Assembly (NCBI GenBank): GCA_963702995.1
Contig: OY969783.1
Span: forward strand, 806,001 to 870,000
DNA length: 64,000 nt
DNA from: MFD04580-c1 sp963702995
Lineage (GTDB): Bacteria; Planctomycetota; Phycisphaerae; Tepidisphaerales; Tepidisphaeraceae
Direction of reading: 5' to 3'
The notes under the pieces were generated by a model. The model was not told the DNA's origin, did no database searches, and saw only the letters and a program-made list of their open reading frames with translations. Positions 55,750 through 64,000 of this stretch are shown here, one piece after another. Position numbers and translations under genes: made by a program. Numbering within the stretch: the stretch's first letter is position 1; each line of letters begins with the position of its first letter.

Positions 55750-57447
55750 GTGGAGCAATACAGCGTCGGGATGGATTTCGGGACAGAGTCGGTCCGGGTG
55801 CTCATTGTCGCCGTGCGCGACGGCCGCGTTGCCGGGCAGGCGACGGAGGCTTACGTGCGCGGGGTCATCGACGACGCGCTGCCGGATGCGAAGCTCGGCC
55901 GCATTCCGTTGCCGGCGGACTTCGCCTTACAGGACCCGCGCGACTGGCTCGACGCGAGTGCGGCCGCATGCCGAAAGGCCCTCTCCGAAAGCGGCGTAAG
56001 CCCGGCCGCTATCGTCGGCGTCGGCGTCGCCTTCACCAGTTGCACGATGCTCCCGACGACCGACAACGGGACGCCGCTCTGTCTGCACGACCGGTTCCGC
56101 TCTATCCCGCTCGCATGGCCCAGGCTCTGGAAACACCACGGCGCCAAGCAGGAGACGGACCAGATCAACCGCGTCGCGGTTGAGCGACGCGAACCGTGGC
56201 TCGCGCGTTACGGCGGCGTGATCGGGCTGGAATGGTTCTTCCCGAAAGTCCTCGAGACCCTTAACGGAGCCCCCGAAGCCTACGCGGCGGCCGACGTCTG
56301 GCTGGAAGCGGGCGACTGGCTCGTCTGGCAACTTATCGACGGGCCGTTCCCCAATTGTTCGCCCGATGCCCTCGCCCGATCGACCTGCCAGGCCGGGTAC
56401 AAAGCGATGTGGAATGCGGAGACCGGCTACCCGTCGGCCGACTTTTTCGCCGCGGTTCACCCGGGCCTGCGAGATGTGGTTCGCACAAAGATGCCGGGGC
56501 GGCTCCTGTCGCCGGGGAGCGGCGCGGGCGGCCTTTCGGCGGAAGCGGCGCTCGTTTATGGCTTAGCGGAAGGGACGCCCGTCTCGGCGGCGATCATCGA
56601 CGCCCACTCCGGGGTTCCCGGCGCGGGCGTCGCCAGCGACGGAACACTGGTCATGGTGATGGGGACCAGCTCCTGCCACATGCTCAACAGCACGGTCGAG
56701 CGGCTGGCGCCCGGAGTGGCTGGCGTCGTCCGGGATGGCATCCTGAGCGGCTTCTTCGGTTATGAGACGGGGCAGGCCAGCGTCGGCGATGCCTTCGGTT
56801 GGCTGGTCGAGACGCTGAACCTGTCGCATGATGATCTGACGGCCCGTGCGGCAGGCTTACCGCCGGGGGCGGGGGGCGTTCTGGCGCTCGACTGGTTGAA
56901 CGGCTGCCGCACGCCTCTGATGGACGGCCGCCTTACCGGGGCGTTCATCGGGCTGACCCTGGGAACCCGGCCAGAGCAGCTTTACCGAGCCCTGCTCGAG
57001 GCCACGGCGTTCGGCGTCCGCTGGATCGTAGATACCCTTACGGCCGCCGGCGTACCGGTGCGAGCGTTCGTCGCCAGCGGGGGTTTGCCTTCCAAAAGCC
57101 CTTTGCTCATGCAGATCTATGCCGACGTGCTGAACGCACCCATCCGTGTCGCCGAGAGCGAGCAAAGCGTGGCTGTCGGCGCGGCGATCCTCGGCTGTCT
57201 GGCGGCCGGTGCGGAGGTGACGGGCCATGCCACCATCACCGATGCGATCACTGCGATGGCCCCCCAGATCGCTGGGCGCACGTATTCGCCATGCCCAGAG
57301 GCCGCCGCGCGCTACGCGACGCTTTACACGCTCTATCGGACGCTGGCTGAGCCTGACGGGGCGCTGGCGGGGGTGATGCGTCGCCTTCGTGACTCCAGTC
57401 GCGAGCCGCCGCGGACGATAATGGAGCGGAGCGAAAGGCCGTCATGA
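55750..57447 (+). CDS. araB: Ribulokinase (FGGY carbohydrate kinase)
   Basis: A 565-residue FGGY kinase phosphorylating L-ribulose or a close ketopentose. YSVGMDFGTESVRVLIVAVR is the ribulokinase phosphate-1 motif, and AALPDAKLGRIPLP-like DALPDAKLGRIPLPADFALQ and DRFRSIPLAWPRLWKHHGAK are characteristic of AraB. Later motifs are MVMGTSSCHMLNS, GYETGQASVGDAFGWLV and FVASGGLPSKSPLLMQIYAD. The start is a GTG at 55750. The stop overlaps the ATG of the acyltransferase gene (ATGA). No araA, araD or AraC-type regulator is adjacent, so the pathway is not confirmed by context. Confidence 0.9.
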   Translation: MEQYSVGMDFGTESVRVLIVAVRDGRVAGQATEAYVRGVIDDALPDAKLGRIPLPADFALQDPRDWLDASAAACRKALSESGVSPAAIVGVGVAFTSCTMLPTTDNGTPLCLHDRFRSIPLAWPRLWKHHGAKQETDQINRVAVERREPWLARYGGVIGLEWFFPKVLETLNGAPEAYAAADVWLEAGDWLVWQLIDGPFPNCSPDALARSTCQAGYKAMWNAETGYPSADFFAAVHPGLRDVVRTKMPGRLLSPGSGAGGLSAEAALVYGLAEGTPVSAAIIDAHSGVPGAGVASDGTLVMVMGTSSCHMLNSTVERLAPGVAGVVRDGILSGFFGYETGQASVGDAFGWLVETLNLSHDDLTARAAGLPPGAGGVLALDWLNGCRTPLMDGRLTGAFIGLTLGTRPEQLYRALLEATAFGVRWIVDTLTAAGVPVRAFVASGGLPSKSPLLMQIYADVLNAPIRVAESEQSVAVGAAILGCLAAGAEVTGHATITDAITAMAPQIAGRTYSPCPEAAARYATLYTLYRTLAEPDGALAGVMRRLRDSSREPPRTIMERSERPS

Positions 57448-58672
57448 CGATCACCCCACCCGATTTGACCGCCGAAACCGATCCGGCCACGGCCTCGCTA
57501 CCGATCGACTATCAGCCGCCGTTGGCCGATCGGCCGCTGCCGGTCCGGTACATGCCACAGCTCGACGCGCTCTGCGCGCTGGCGGTCTTCGCGGTGTGGA
57601 TCGAGCACTGGGGGATCAAGGAACGCCGCGGCTTTAATCTCATCCCCTGGGGACAGCTCGGCGTATGGCTCTTCTTCGTCCTCTCAGGCTTTTTGATTAC
57701 CGGCATTCTGCTGCGGGCGAAGGAGGGCGTGGAGCGGAGCCGATCCGCGGGCGCGGGGAACGGAGGCGGCGACACCCTCTGGGGCGCCACGAAGAACTTC
57801 TACGCCCGGCGCTTCCTCCGCATCCTGCCGATCTATTACCTGGCGCTGTTCGCCACGATCTTCCTGCTCCACATCCCCGACATGCGGCACCTGTTCTGGT
57901 GGCACCTGACCTACACCACCAACATCCGGGTCGCCTTCAGCGACTCCCTCGGGAAGTTCCCCGATCAGGGGGGCATCCACTTCTGGACGCTTGCGGTTGA
58001 AGAGCAGTTTTACCTGCTCTGGCCCGCGTTGATCCTGCTCGTCCCGCGGCGGCACCTGGTCAAAACGATCTTCATCACCCTGGCGGGCGGCGTTGCGTTT
58101 CGCGCCGTCTGCGTCGCCGTCGGCCAGGGCGGGGCGGCCGGCACCCTGCCGTTCAGCTGCTTCGACCTGTTTGCCTACGGCGCGGCGCTGGCAGCGTTCA
58201 ACGCCGACCATCGACTGGCCGATCTCAGCCGCCGCTTCCGCTTCGCCTGTCTCGTGGTCGGGGGGCCGGCCTTCCTGCTCCTGCTGGCGCTGCGCCGACC
58301 CAGAACCCGACGCATCATCCTGCCTACGCGCTGATCTTCAATTCCCTGGCGGCCGGTGCGGTCTTCACCGTCCTGATCGACAAGACGTCGCGGGGCCTTA
58401 CGGGCCCTATCGGCCGCGTTCTGGAAGGGCGGCCGCTGCTGTTCCTGGGGAAGATCAGCTACGGGCTGTACGTCTATCACAACTTCATGGGGGGCGCTTT
58501 CAGCCACGCCCATCTCCACGAGCCCGGCAACGTATGGGCCCGTTTTGTGGTGCGAGCGGTGGCGACGGTCGCCGTCGCCAGCGTGTCGTGGTTCGTCATC
58601 GAGAAGCCGATCAACGGCCTGAAACGCTTCTTTGAGTATGCCCATCCCAAGGCAGCTCCCCACGCCGCGTAG
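57444..58672 (+). CDS. Acyltransferase 3 family membrane protein (one frameshift)
   Basis: An OafA/YrhL-like integral membrane O-acyltransferase. The N-terminal part has YMPQLDALCALAVFAVWIEH, the catalytic His being in WIEHWG, then GVWLFFVLSGFLITGILLR, FYARRFLRILPIYYLAL and FWTLAVEEQFYLLWPALILL. These are family motifs. After a frame break at about 58295-58310 the last helices follow (FLGKISYGLYVYHNFMGG, SWFVIEKPINGLKRFF). Repaired length is about 409 residues. It modifies sugars of surface glycans or lipids in most relatives; the substrate here is unknown. The ATGA overlap with araB suggests coupled translation, although the two functions are not obviously related. Confidence 0.87.
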
Positions 58673-58710
58673 GGGTCGGCTCGGTGCGACCATCGTGATG
58701 GCAAAGTATG

Positions 58711-58751
58711 GCGTGGTTCACCACGCCGCATCACGCGGTGACGTGGTGAAC
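58711..58751. repeat. GGTTCACCACG inverted repeat
   Basis: GCGTGGTTCACCACGC is itself a hairpin, and GTTCACCACG (58716-58725) recurs inverted as CGTGGTGAAC (58742-58751). A similar GCGTGGTGAACCGC occurs near 50493. It lies between the acyltransferase and the zinc-ribbon hydrolase genes. Confidence 0.6.
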
Positions 58752-58875
58752 GCGCCCCACGTCTTGGCACGCCCGGTTCGTTTCCATTGATGGGAAAAGG
58801 GTGGAACTTGGGTCCTTGGATCGGTACGATCCGCCCACCAATCCATTCAAGAACGGTGGGCTTCGGGAGGGCCGC

Positions 58876-60442
58876 ATGGGGATCAGTTTCGCCTGCGAAG
58901 ATTGCAGTAAATCGTATCGGGTGAAGGACGTTCACGCCGGCCGCCAGTTTAAGTGCCCCGCGTGCGGGCATTTAGGGACGGTGCCAGCGCCAGCGCCGGA
59001 ACCGGTGTTGGATATGCTGGAGCCGGCCGAACCGGAAGAGCCGGGCGACGCTCTGGGGGCATTGGCGGCGGCCGCCCCCGCTGTGGGCTTCGCGGCCGCG
59101 GCCCCGGCGCGATCCGCGGCTCCGCGCCCGCTCCTTCCAAGCGAGCCCCCTCCGCCGCTCCCTGTCGCCGAACCTGCGGTTCGGGCTGATCTGCCTCCCA
59201 TCTGTCCCGGCTGCGGGGCGTGGCTTCAGCCGGGCGCGGTGGTGTGCGTATCGTGCGGGCTCGATCTTCGTACGGGCGGCCGCGTGGGTGGCGGGGTGAT
59301 CGAGGTGTCGAGCCCTGCGCCGTCGGCCGCACCGTCGCCGCCACGCTTTGCCGTGCCGGTTTCCAAGCCTGCGCAAGCCCAGTTCCTTCTCCTTCGGCAT
59401 GCCCGTCGTCGGCGGTGGAGTGGCGGGCGTCATCGTCGTGATCCGCGTGGCCCTGCTCATCCTCCGCATCAGCCACGCCGCCAGCAGTTCCTCCACTTCA
59501 AACTCGCCAACCTCATCCTCGTACCTGTCGTCTTCGTCGCAGTCTGGGATGTCCACGCCGTCCGCGGCTTCCTACACCCCGTCGTCCACGCCTTATCAGC
59601 CCGTTTTCCCCGATCTGCCCGCGGCCACAGGCGCCCGCACGTCAATCCAATCCCTCTCCTTGACCATCGGAGGCAGCGGGCCGGGCCTGCCGATGAAGGT
59701 CCACGTCTACCTGCCGGCGGGCCAGCATGACCCGAGCAGCCTGCCGTGCGTCTTCATCGCGCCCGCCGGCACGCGGCTGTTCCACGGCTCGGCGCTGGGG
59801 GATGGCGATTCGCCCGAGCATCTGCCGTACGCCCGCGCCGGCTTTGCCGTCATCGCCTATGAGCTCAGTGGCGACGTCCGCGAGCACGACGGCAAGATGA
59901 CCTATGGCGAACTTGCCGGCCCCACGCGCCAGTTCATGGCGGCCGACGGCGGAGTCGCCAACGCCAAGGCGGCCGTGGACTTCGCCCTTCAGAAGCTCCC
60001 CGAGGTGGACCCGAACCAGCTCTTCTGCGCCGGGCATAGCTCGGCGGCGGTCGTCGCCATCGACGTTGCGGCGGCCGACCCGCGCATCAAGGCCGTCTGC
60101 GCGTACGCCCCGGCCTGCAACGTCGAAAGCAGGCTTGGGACGATCCCCGCGCTGGACCGGCTGGCGCCGGGCTTCTCCGAGTTTGTCATCCGTGTCTCGC
60201 CGATGAGCCACGTCGCCGACATCCGCTGCCCGATCTTCCTGTTCCACGCCGACGACGACTCCAACGTCCCCGCCGACGACAACGCCGCCTTCGCCAGCGC
60301 CGCCAAGGCGGCCGGCAAAGCGGTGGAATACGTCACCGTCCCCACCGGCGAACATTATCGCTCCATGCTCCGCAACGGCATCCCCGCCGGCATTCGCTGG
60401 CTGCAAACACAGGGGGCCAACCCGCAGCCGCCGAAGGGTTGA
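58876..60442 (+). CDS. Zinc-ribbon membrane protein with C-terminal alpha/beta hydrolase domain (one frameshift)
   Basis: The N-terminus is a zinc-finger of the MJ0042 type (FACEDCSKSYRVKDVHAGRQ, then FKCPACG). An Ala/Pro linker leads to a second ribbon (CPGCGAWLQPGAVVCVSCGL). After a frame break at about 59380-59395 comes a membrane helix (GGGVAGVIVVIRVALLILRI), a Ser/Thr-rich linker and an alpha/beta hydrolase: LPCVFIAPAGTRLFHG, the nucleophile elbow CAGHSSAAVVAID (GHSSA instead of GxSxG), FHADDDSNVP for the Asp, and TGEHYRSM for the His. GGGAGG precedes the ATG at 58876. It looks like a dienelactone-hydrolase or prolyl-oligopeptidase relative facing outward, with a cytoplasmic zinc domain. 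The substrate is unknown. Confidence 0.75.
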
Positions 60443-60567
60443 ACTTCGGCCGAACACGATAGGGTTGCGTTTGCCCCGGCGCGCTGACCCGGGCCCGCCG
60501 CTCGCCGACCTGAAGATTGACCGAACCTTTCGCTCTGGAAGTGCGCTGAACGTGCGGAGGGCTTACT

Positions 60568-61179
60568 ATGCGCCGCATGATCGGGACCGCCATCGTCGCC
60601 TGCCTGACCGGCTGCGGGGCATTGACCAGCCCAATGTTGCCCCGTTTGGATCATGACCATCAGCGGCAAGTGGACCAGATGTGGGAGAACATGATCGGGT
60701 GCAAGCGTGTTGACCGCGAAGCGCTCCTGGACGCGACCAACGCCTACTGGCTTTACGCGCTCGGCGTGGATCGAATGCACATGACCAGCGAGAAGCACTT
60801 CGACGGCGGCGTGGCCCTCATGGAGATCGACTGCGACCGCGGCAGCCCTGACGCCGACCAGTACACGATCACCTTCCGCGACGAGCACGGAAAGACGTGG
60901 CGGCGCGAGCGCTACTCCCGCGCCGAGGTCGAAGAGAGCGACCGAATGCTGCTGAAGGAAGGGCTCAACGTCGCAATGCGGTCGTCCATGCGCGGCGATG
61001 TCACCGGAAGGGCGGAGCGGCTGACGACCCAACCGTCCAGCCCGCCGACGCCGTCAACCAAGCCCGAAGCGCCCACGCCGGAAGAGGTGCGGTTCATCAC
61101 CGAGTCCCGCCGCCGCATTGACGCCGCCGCGGCCGCCACGCGGCCGGCCGTGCCGCAGCCGGCCTCCCGACATCGATGA
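60568..61179 (+). CDS. Putative lipoprotein of unknown function
   Basis: A 203-residue protein with a short lipoprotein leader (MRRMIGTAIVACLTGCGA, lipobox LTGC). The mature part has a helix (QRQVDQMWENMI), a beta-rich centre (GVALMEIDCDRGSPDADQYT) and a Pro/Thr/Ala-rich C-terminus. I recognise no family. It follows the zinc-ribbon hydrolase by 125 bases on the same strand. Lipidation is predicted from the Cys at residue 16. Confidence 0.65.
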   Translation: MRRMIGTAIVACLTGCGALTSPMLPRLDHDHQRQVDQMWENMIGCKRVDREALLDATNAYWLYALGVDRMHMTSEKHFDGGVALMEIDCDRGSPDADQYTITFRDEHGKTWRRERYSRAEVEESDRMLLKEGLNVAMRSSMRGDVTGRAERLTTQPSSPPTPSTKPEAPTPEEVRFITESRRRIDAAAAATRPAVPQPASRHR

Positions 61180-61262
61180 GCCCCGGGGCCGACGGGAGCA
61201 GGGCGGGTGCTTCGCGCCGCTCACCGGCAGCACTTCCAAATCGAGCATGCCGCGGTTGCCCG

Positions 61263-62566
61263 TCACTCAGCCTTGCCGGGCCCCAGCGTACCCGTCTTCT
61301 GGAGAATCTCGAAGATCGCCTGGCGGTCGGGTTTGGCGAGTCGCTCGAAGCCGGGCGTCGGGCCGTCGCCCGCAAGGATCTCGCCGAGGCGATGCGCGAC
61401 ATACTCCCGGGCGGCGGCCGGCAGCTTTACGAACGATTCTGAGTAAATCAGCGGGCTGCACGGGTACTTGAATAGCCGCGTTTTCAGGTCAAAGTCGTGG
61501 AGGCTGCGGCCGCCCGCGTCGCGGGGGCCCGGCGAGCGTATTCCGTCGCAAACGCGGACGTATCGCCCAGCGAGACAGGGAGGGGCGATTCGTCGGCGAA
61601 GAGCAGGCAGCGGACCAGCGGCTCGCAGCAACTTTTGATGCGGCTGCGGGTGCTGTCGGAGACGTAGTCGTTGGGGCGGCCAAGCGCCGTATTGATGGCG
61701 GCCGCGTCGCGCTCGGCCATCCGAACGCCGTAGTTCGCACGGGCAATCAGATCGTGGATCTCCACCTGGTGCGCCAGGACCAGAAGCGCCACGGCGTCGC
61801 TGCCGTCGGAGAGATAAGCGGAAACGTCGAAATGGGCCGCCGCCGTGGCGGTGGCCGGCGCGTCGGCCGCGAAGGCGGTCTCGGCGTGCTCCTCGTCTTT
61901 CACGATCCGGTTGCCCATGTGGCGCAGCCCCGGCGGCGCCCCAGTCACGTACCAGCCGCCCCAGCGCTGCGAAACCGGGCTTTCGGAAGTTGTAAGGAAC
62001 GTCCCGGCGGCAAGGAGCGGCTGCCCCCGCGAATCGGGGTAGACGGAACGAATCATCAGGCCAGGGATGTCCCGCGTCATCGCCGACGCGTGACACTGCA
62101 GGCAACTGTCGGTCTGGCGAACGAACTTCGGCTTTGCGCGTCGCTGATCCAGCGTGTAGAAGACGATGCCCAGCTCCGGGTCAGCCGAAGCGAATTCGAG
62201 CGTGTCGCTCCCTTTCACGAAGCCAACGTAGACGTCGTCGTTGAAGTAAATCGCTCGCGGCGTGGACGGCGAGATGAACTCGCGCTGCAGGCTGGTTTTG
62301 GAGAAGACGAGCGTCTGCGAGGAGGCCGGGATATTCAGATGAGCGAGGACGGCCGCCAGATAGCCGTGCGGCTCGTCCTTCTGGAGGTGAAGCGTGCCGC
62401 GATCGATCTCGGCCTGAAGATTCGCGATCGCGTCCGTCGGCCGCGAGGCGCTGTACTGGATAGGGGGAAGGTCATATTCATCGCTCGCCCGCGTTCGGCC
62501 GCTCGACAGCGCCGACGAGAGAACGACGAGCAACAGCGCCACGCGCGTGAGAGGCCTCTCGTTCAC
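61263..62566 (-). CDS. Secreted c-type haem (CxxCH) protein (one frameshift)
   Basis: A GTG start at 62566 gives a signal peptide (LTRVALLLVVLSSALSSG). The mature part contains one haem c motif (QTDSCLQCHAS) and otherwise matches a family of cytochrome-like proteins of planctomycetes: YDLPPIQYSAS, YLAAVLAHLNIPASSQTLVF, AIYFNDDVYVGFVKGSDTLE and VSQRWGGWYVTG. A frame break at about 61505-61525 separates the last 85 residues (HDFDLKTRLFKYPCSPLIYS, FEILQKTGTLG). Repaired length is about 434. It may be an extracytoplasmic electron carrier; nothing shows the partner. A pseudopilin-like gene lies just upstream on the same strand. Confidence 0.75.
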
Positions 62567-62630
62567 AGATGGCCGCCGCTCGCTCGGGGCGCGAGGAAGC
62601 CGGGCGGACGGCCTGTCCGAACCTGCTAAC

Positions 62631-63509
62631 TCATCGGATGGGGTCAAGATGCGTGACATCGTGCGCGTATCGGCGGGGGACGTACTCCGCGTGGCCGTCG
62701 CAGAAAGCCGCGTTGCCTCGCATGTCGAGGTTGATGATCGGGTTTGACGACGTGAACGCGGGCGAATTGTCCGGCACGGAGGGCTTGCGATCGTGGCGAA
62801 TCGACATCGCATCGTTCCCGTTCGCGTTCCAGGAGCCATCCGGGTTGATCTTGGGCGGCGCCCAGAGGCCGTCGTTGATCGTGTGAGGGTCCTCCTCGGT
62901 GAGGAGGATCTTTTCGGTTGGGTTATGCGTCTTGGCAATGGAGTAGATGTTGGCCCTTAGCCGACGCGAAAGGTTGGGCTCGAACTGCTCATTCATGACA
63001 TAGCTGTACGCGTACGGTCCGCCCGTGCCCGCCTTGGACGTGTGGGAGGCGGGGTCGTCGCTCGGGCAGTGGAAGACATTGGCGATCGTGCCTTTACCCA
63101 GGTACTTGGCGAGGGAAGACTGCTCGATCGTGTCCGTCGCGACGGTGCGGCCGGGGAAAGGATAGGCGACGCCGTCCGGGCCCGTGCGGGAACCGGCCGC
63201 CACGTCCGTCGTCTGGAACCAGATGTAATCTTCGTCGTGCGGCTCGTCCCATCGGGCGCCAAAGGGGTAATAGCCCCGGTTGTCGTTCCCGTACATCTGC
63301 AACGCATTCCCGATCTGGCGGAGGTTACTCAGGCATTTCACCTGGTTCGCCTGCTCCCGGGCACGATTCAGGCTCGGCAGCAGGATGCTGACCAACAGCG
63401 CAATGATGCCGATCACCACCAGCAACTCGACCAGGGTAAACCCCGAGTTCCGTCGAGAGGTGGGCGTTTGGCCGATCGGAGACACACGTCGCGAAACCCG
63501 GTAAACCAT
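62631..63509 (-). CDS. Type II secretion pseudopilin-like protein (prepilin N-terminal methylation domain)
   Basis: A 292-residue protein starting at the ATG at 63509. It has a type IV prepilin signal (RRNSGFTLVELLVVIGIIAL, cleavage between Gly and Phe, with the Glu at +5), a long hydrophobic helix, and the usual LLPSLNRAREQANQVKCLSN segment. The C-terminal domain ends with NAAFCDGHAEYVPRRY, the H-x-DG-like motif of the planctomycete families whose genomes encode dozens of such proteins. The exported, pilin-like location is firm; the particular role is unknown. The frame is open upstream to 63611, but residues before this Met do not look native. Confidence 0.88.
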   Translation of the reverse strand: MVYRVSRRVSPIGQTPTSRRNSGFTLVELLVVIGIIALLVSILLPSLNRAREQANQVKCLSNLRQIGNALQMYGNDNRGYYPFGARWDEPHDEDYIWFQTTDVAAGSRTGPDGVAYPFPGRTVATDTIEQSSLAKYLGKGTIANVFHCPSDDPASHTSKAGTGGPYAYSYVMNEQFEPNLSRRLRANIYSIAKTHNPTEKILLTEEDPHTINDGLWAPPKINPDGSWNANGNDAMSIRHDRKPSVPDNSPAFTSSNPIINLDMRGNAAFCDGHAEYVPRRYAHDVTHLDPIR

Positions 63510-63651
63510 ATGATCTTCTCCGCGGAGGGTGGCGACACCAGACGCCTGTCTCTCGAACTTTCGGGACATCGGGAATGCGGCTCCGTCCGAACCGGCAGGG
63601 CCCCCTAGCACTACAGCGCTACCTCGCGAATAGCGGCGGAACGAAGAAGGA

Positions 63652-63786
63652 AAAATCCGAAGCCCGAAATCCGAAGGAATGACCAGGCGGAAAGAAAGAA
63701 AACCGATGACAAGCGGATGCGGAAGGAGAGTCGCTTTCCACTTTGTCTTCTTTTCTGCTTCCTTGGGATTTCGCGATTCGGATTTC
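63652..63786. repeat. AATCCGAA palindromic element, copy 4
   Basis: The left arm (63652-63680) has AAAATCCGAAGCCCGAAATC then CGAAGGAA; the right arm (63759-63786) is the inverse, TTCCTTGGGATTTCGCGATT then CGGATTTC. The centre again has AG-rich followed by TC-rich DNA. From here to the window end (64000) no gene is supported. Confidence 0.85.
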
Positions 63787-64000
63787 TCTTTTTTGGCAAG
63801 GCTTACGGCTGCTCAACGCTGTCGCCCTAGAATACGACGTTCGGCACGCCGTCAAAAGGCTTGGCGGACTGGGCCTGTACGTTTCAACGGTGCTGGCCGA
63901 TAACCTCATAAGGCTATTATTCCTTCCACGGCGAAATGTTCGCCGCATTGGTTAAAAAGCCTTTCCGACCTCTGAACGGCCTCCAACCGGCACGCCGGCC

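Overview
The window is GC-rich DNA from a member of the Planctomycetota; a phycisphaeral lineage is plausible but the sequence does not settle it. The phylum call rests on secreted cytochrome-type DUF1549/DUF1553 proteins paired with a DUF1501 protein, a surface protein opening with a LEPR-like LERRMLM motif, zinc-ribbon-plus-membrane proteins, a type II pseudopilin-like protein, DUF3472, and several Uma2-family nucleases. No rRNA, tRNA, CRISPR array, transposase or phage gene was recognised.

Layout. 0-6.8 kb: an RluA pseudouridine synthase, the sulfate activation genes cysD and cysNC, a YbhN-like membrane protein and a VOC protein with a repeated tail. 7-14 kb (mostly minus): a small conserved protein, rpoD and dnaG (macromolecular-synthesis cluster), a secreted toroid-like protein, then yjbQ. 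14-22 kb: a metallophosphoesterase-cupin fusion, Uma2, nuoI, a membrane alpha/beta hydrolase, glpK and a zinc-ribbon membrane protein. 22-31 kb: a DHA2 exporter, then the minus-strand DUF1549/DUF1553 - DUF1501 - PSCyt1/DUF1549/DUF1553 cluster. 31-37 kb: a patatin lipoprotein, a MOSC protein, and a divergent amino-sugar locus (nagB fused to a PIG-L domain facing a ROK repressor) whose shared intergenic region carries a perfect 10-bp dyad overlapping two opposed promoters. 37-47 kb: DUF3472, tdh, two tandem Uma2 genes, DUF485-actP, an AT-richer unknown gene, a secreted helical protein and nuoC. 47-64 kb: a second toroid-like protein, a large PPC-domain surface protein, a GT-C glycosyltransferase, a dus gene, an HExxH metallopeptidase, a ribulokinase overlapping an acyltransferase, a zinc-ribbon alpha/beta hydrolase, a lipoprotein, a c-type haem protein and a pseudopilin-like protein.

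Two features dominate. First, about sixteen otherwise convincing genes, including the indispensable rpoD, are split by single-base indels, often at G/C runs. The simplest reading is uncorrected sequencing error, so these are annotated as full-length genes. Second, intergenic space is populated by several unrelated families of palindromic repeats of about 60-250 bp. Several have arms built from short tandem units that recur inverted on the other arm, and one is a 97-98-bp element with terminal inverted repeats. These are the most novel material here.
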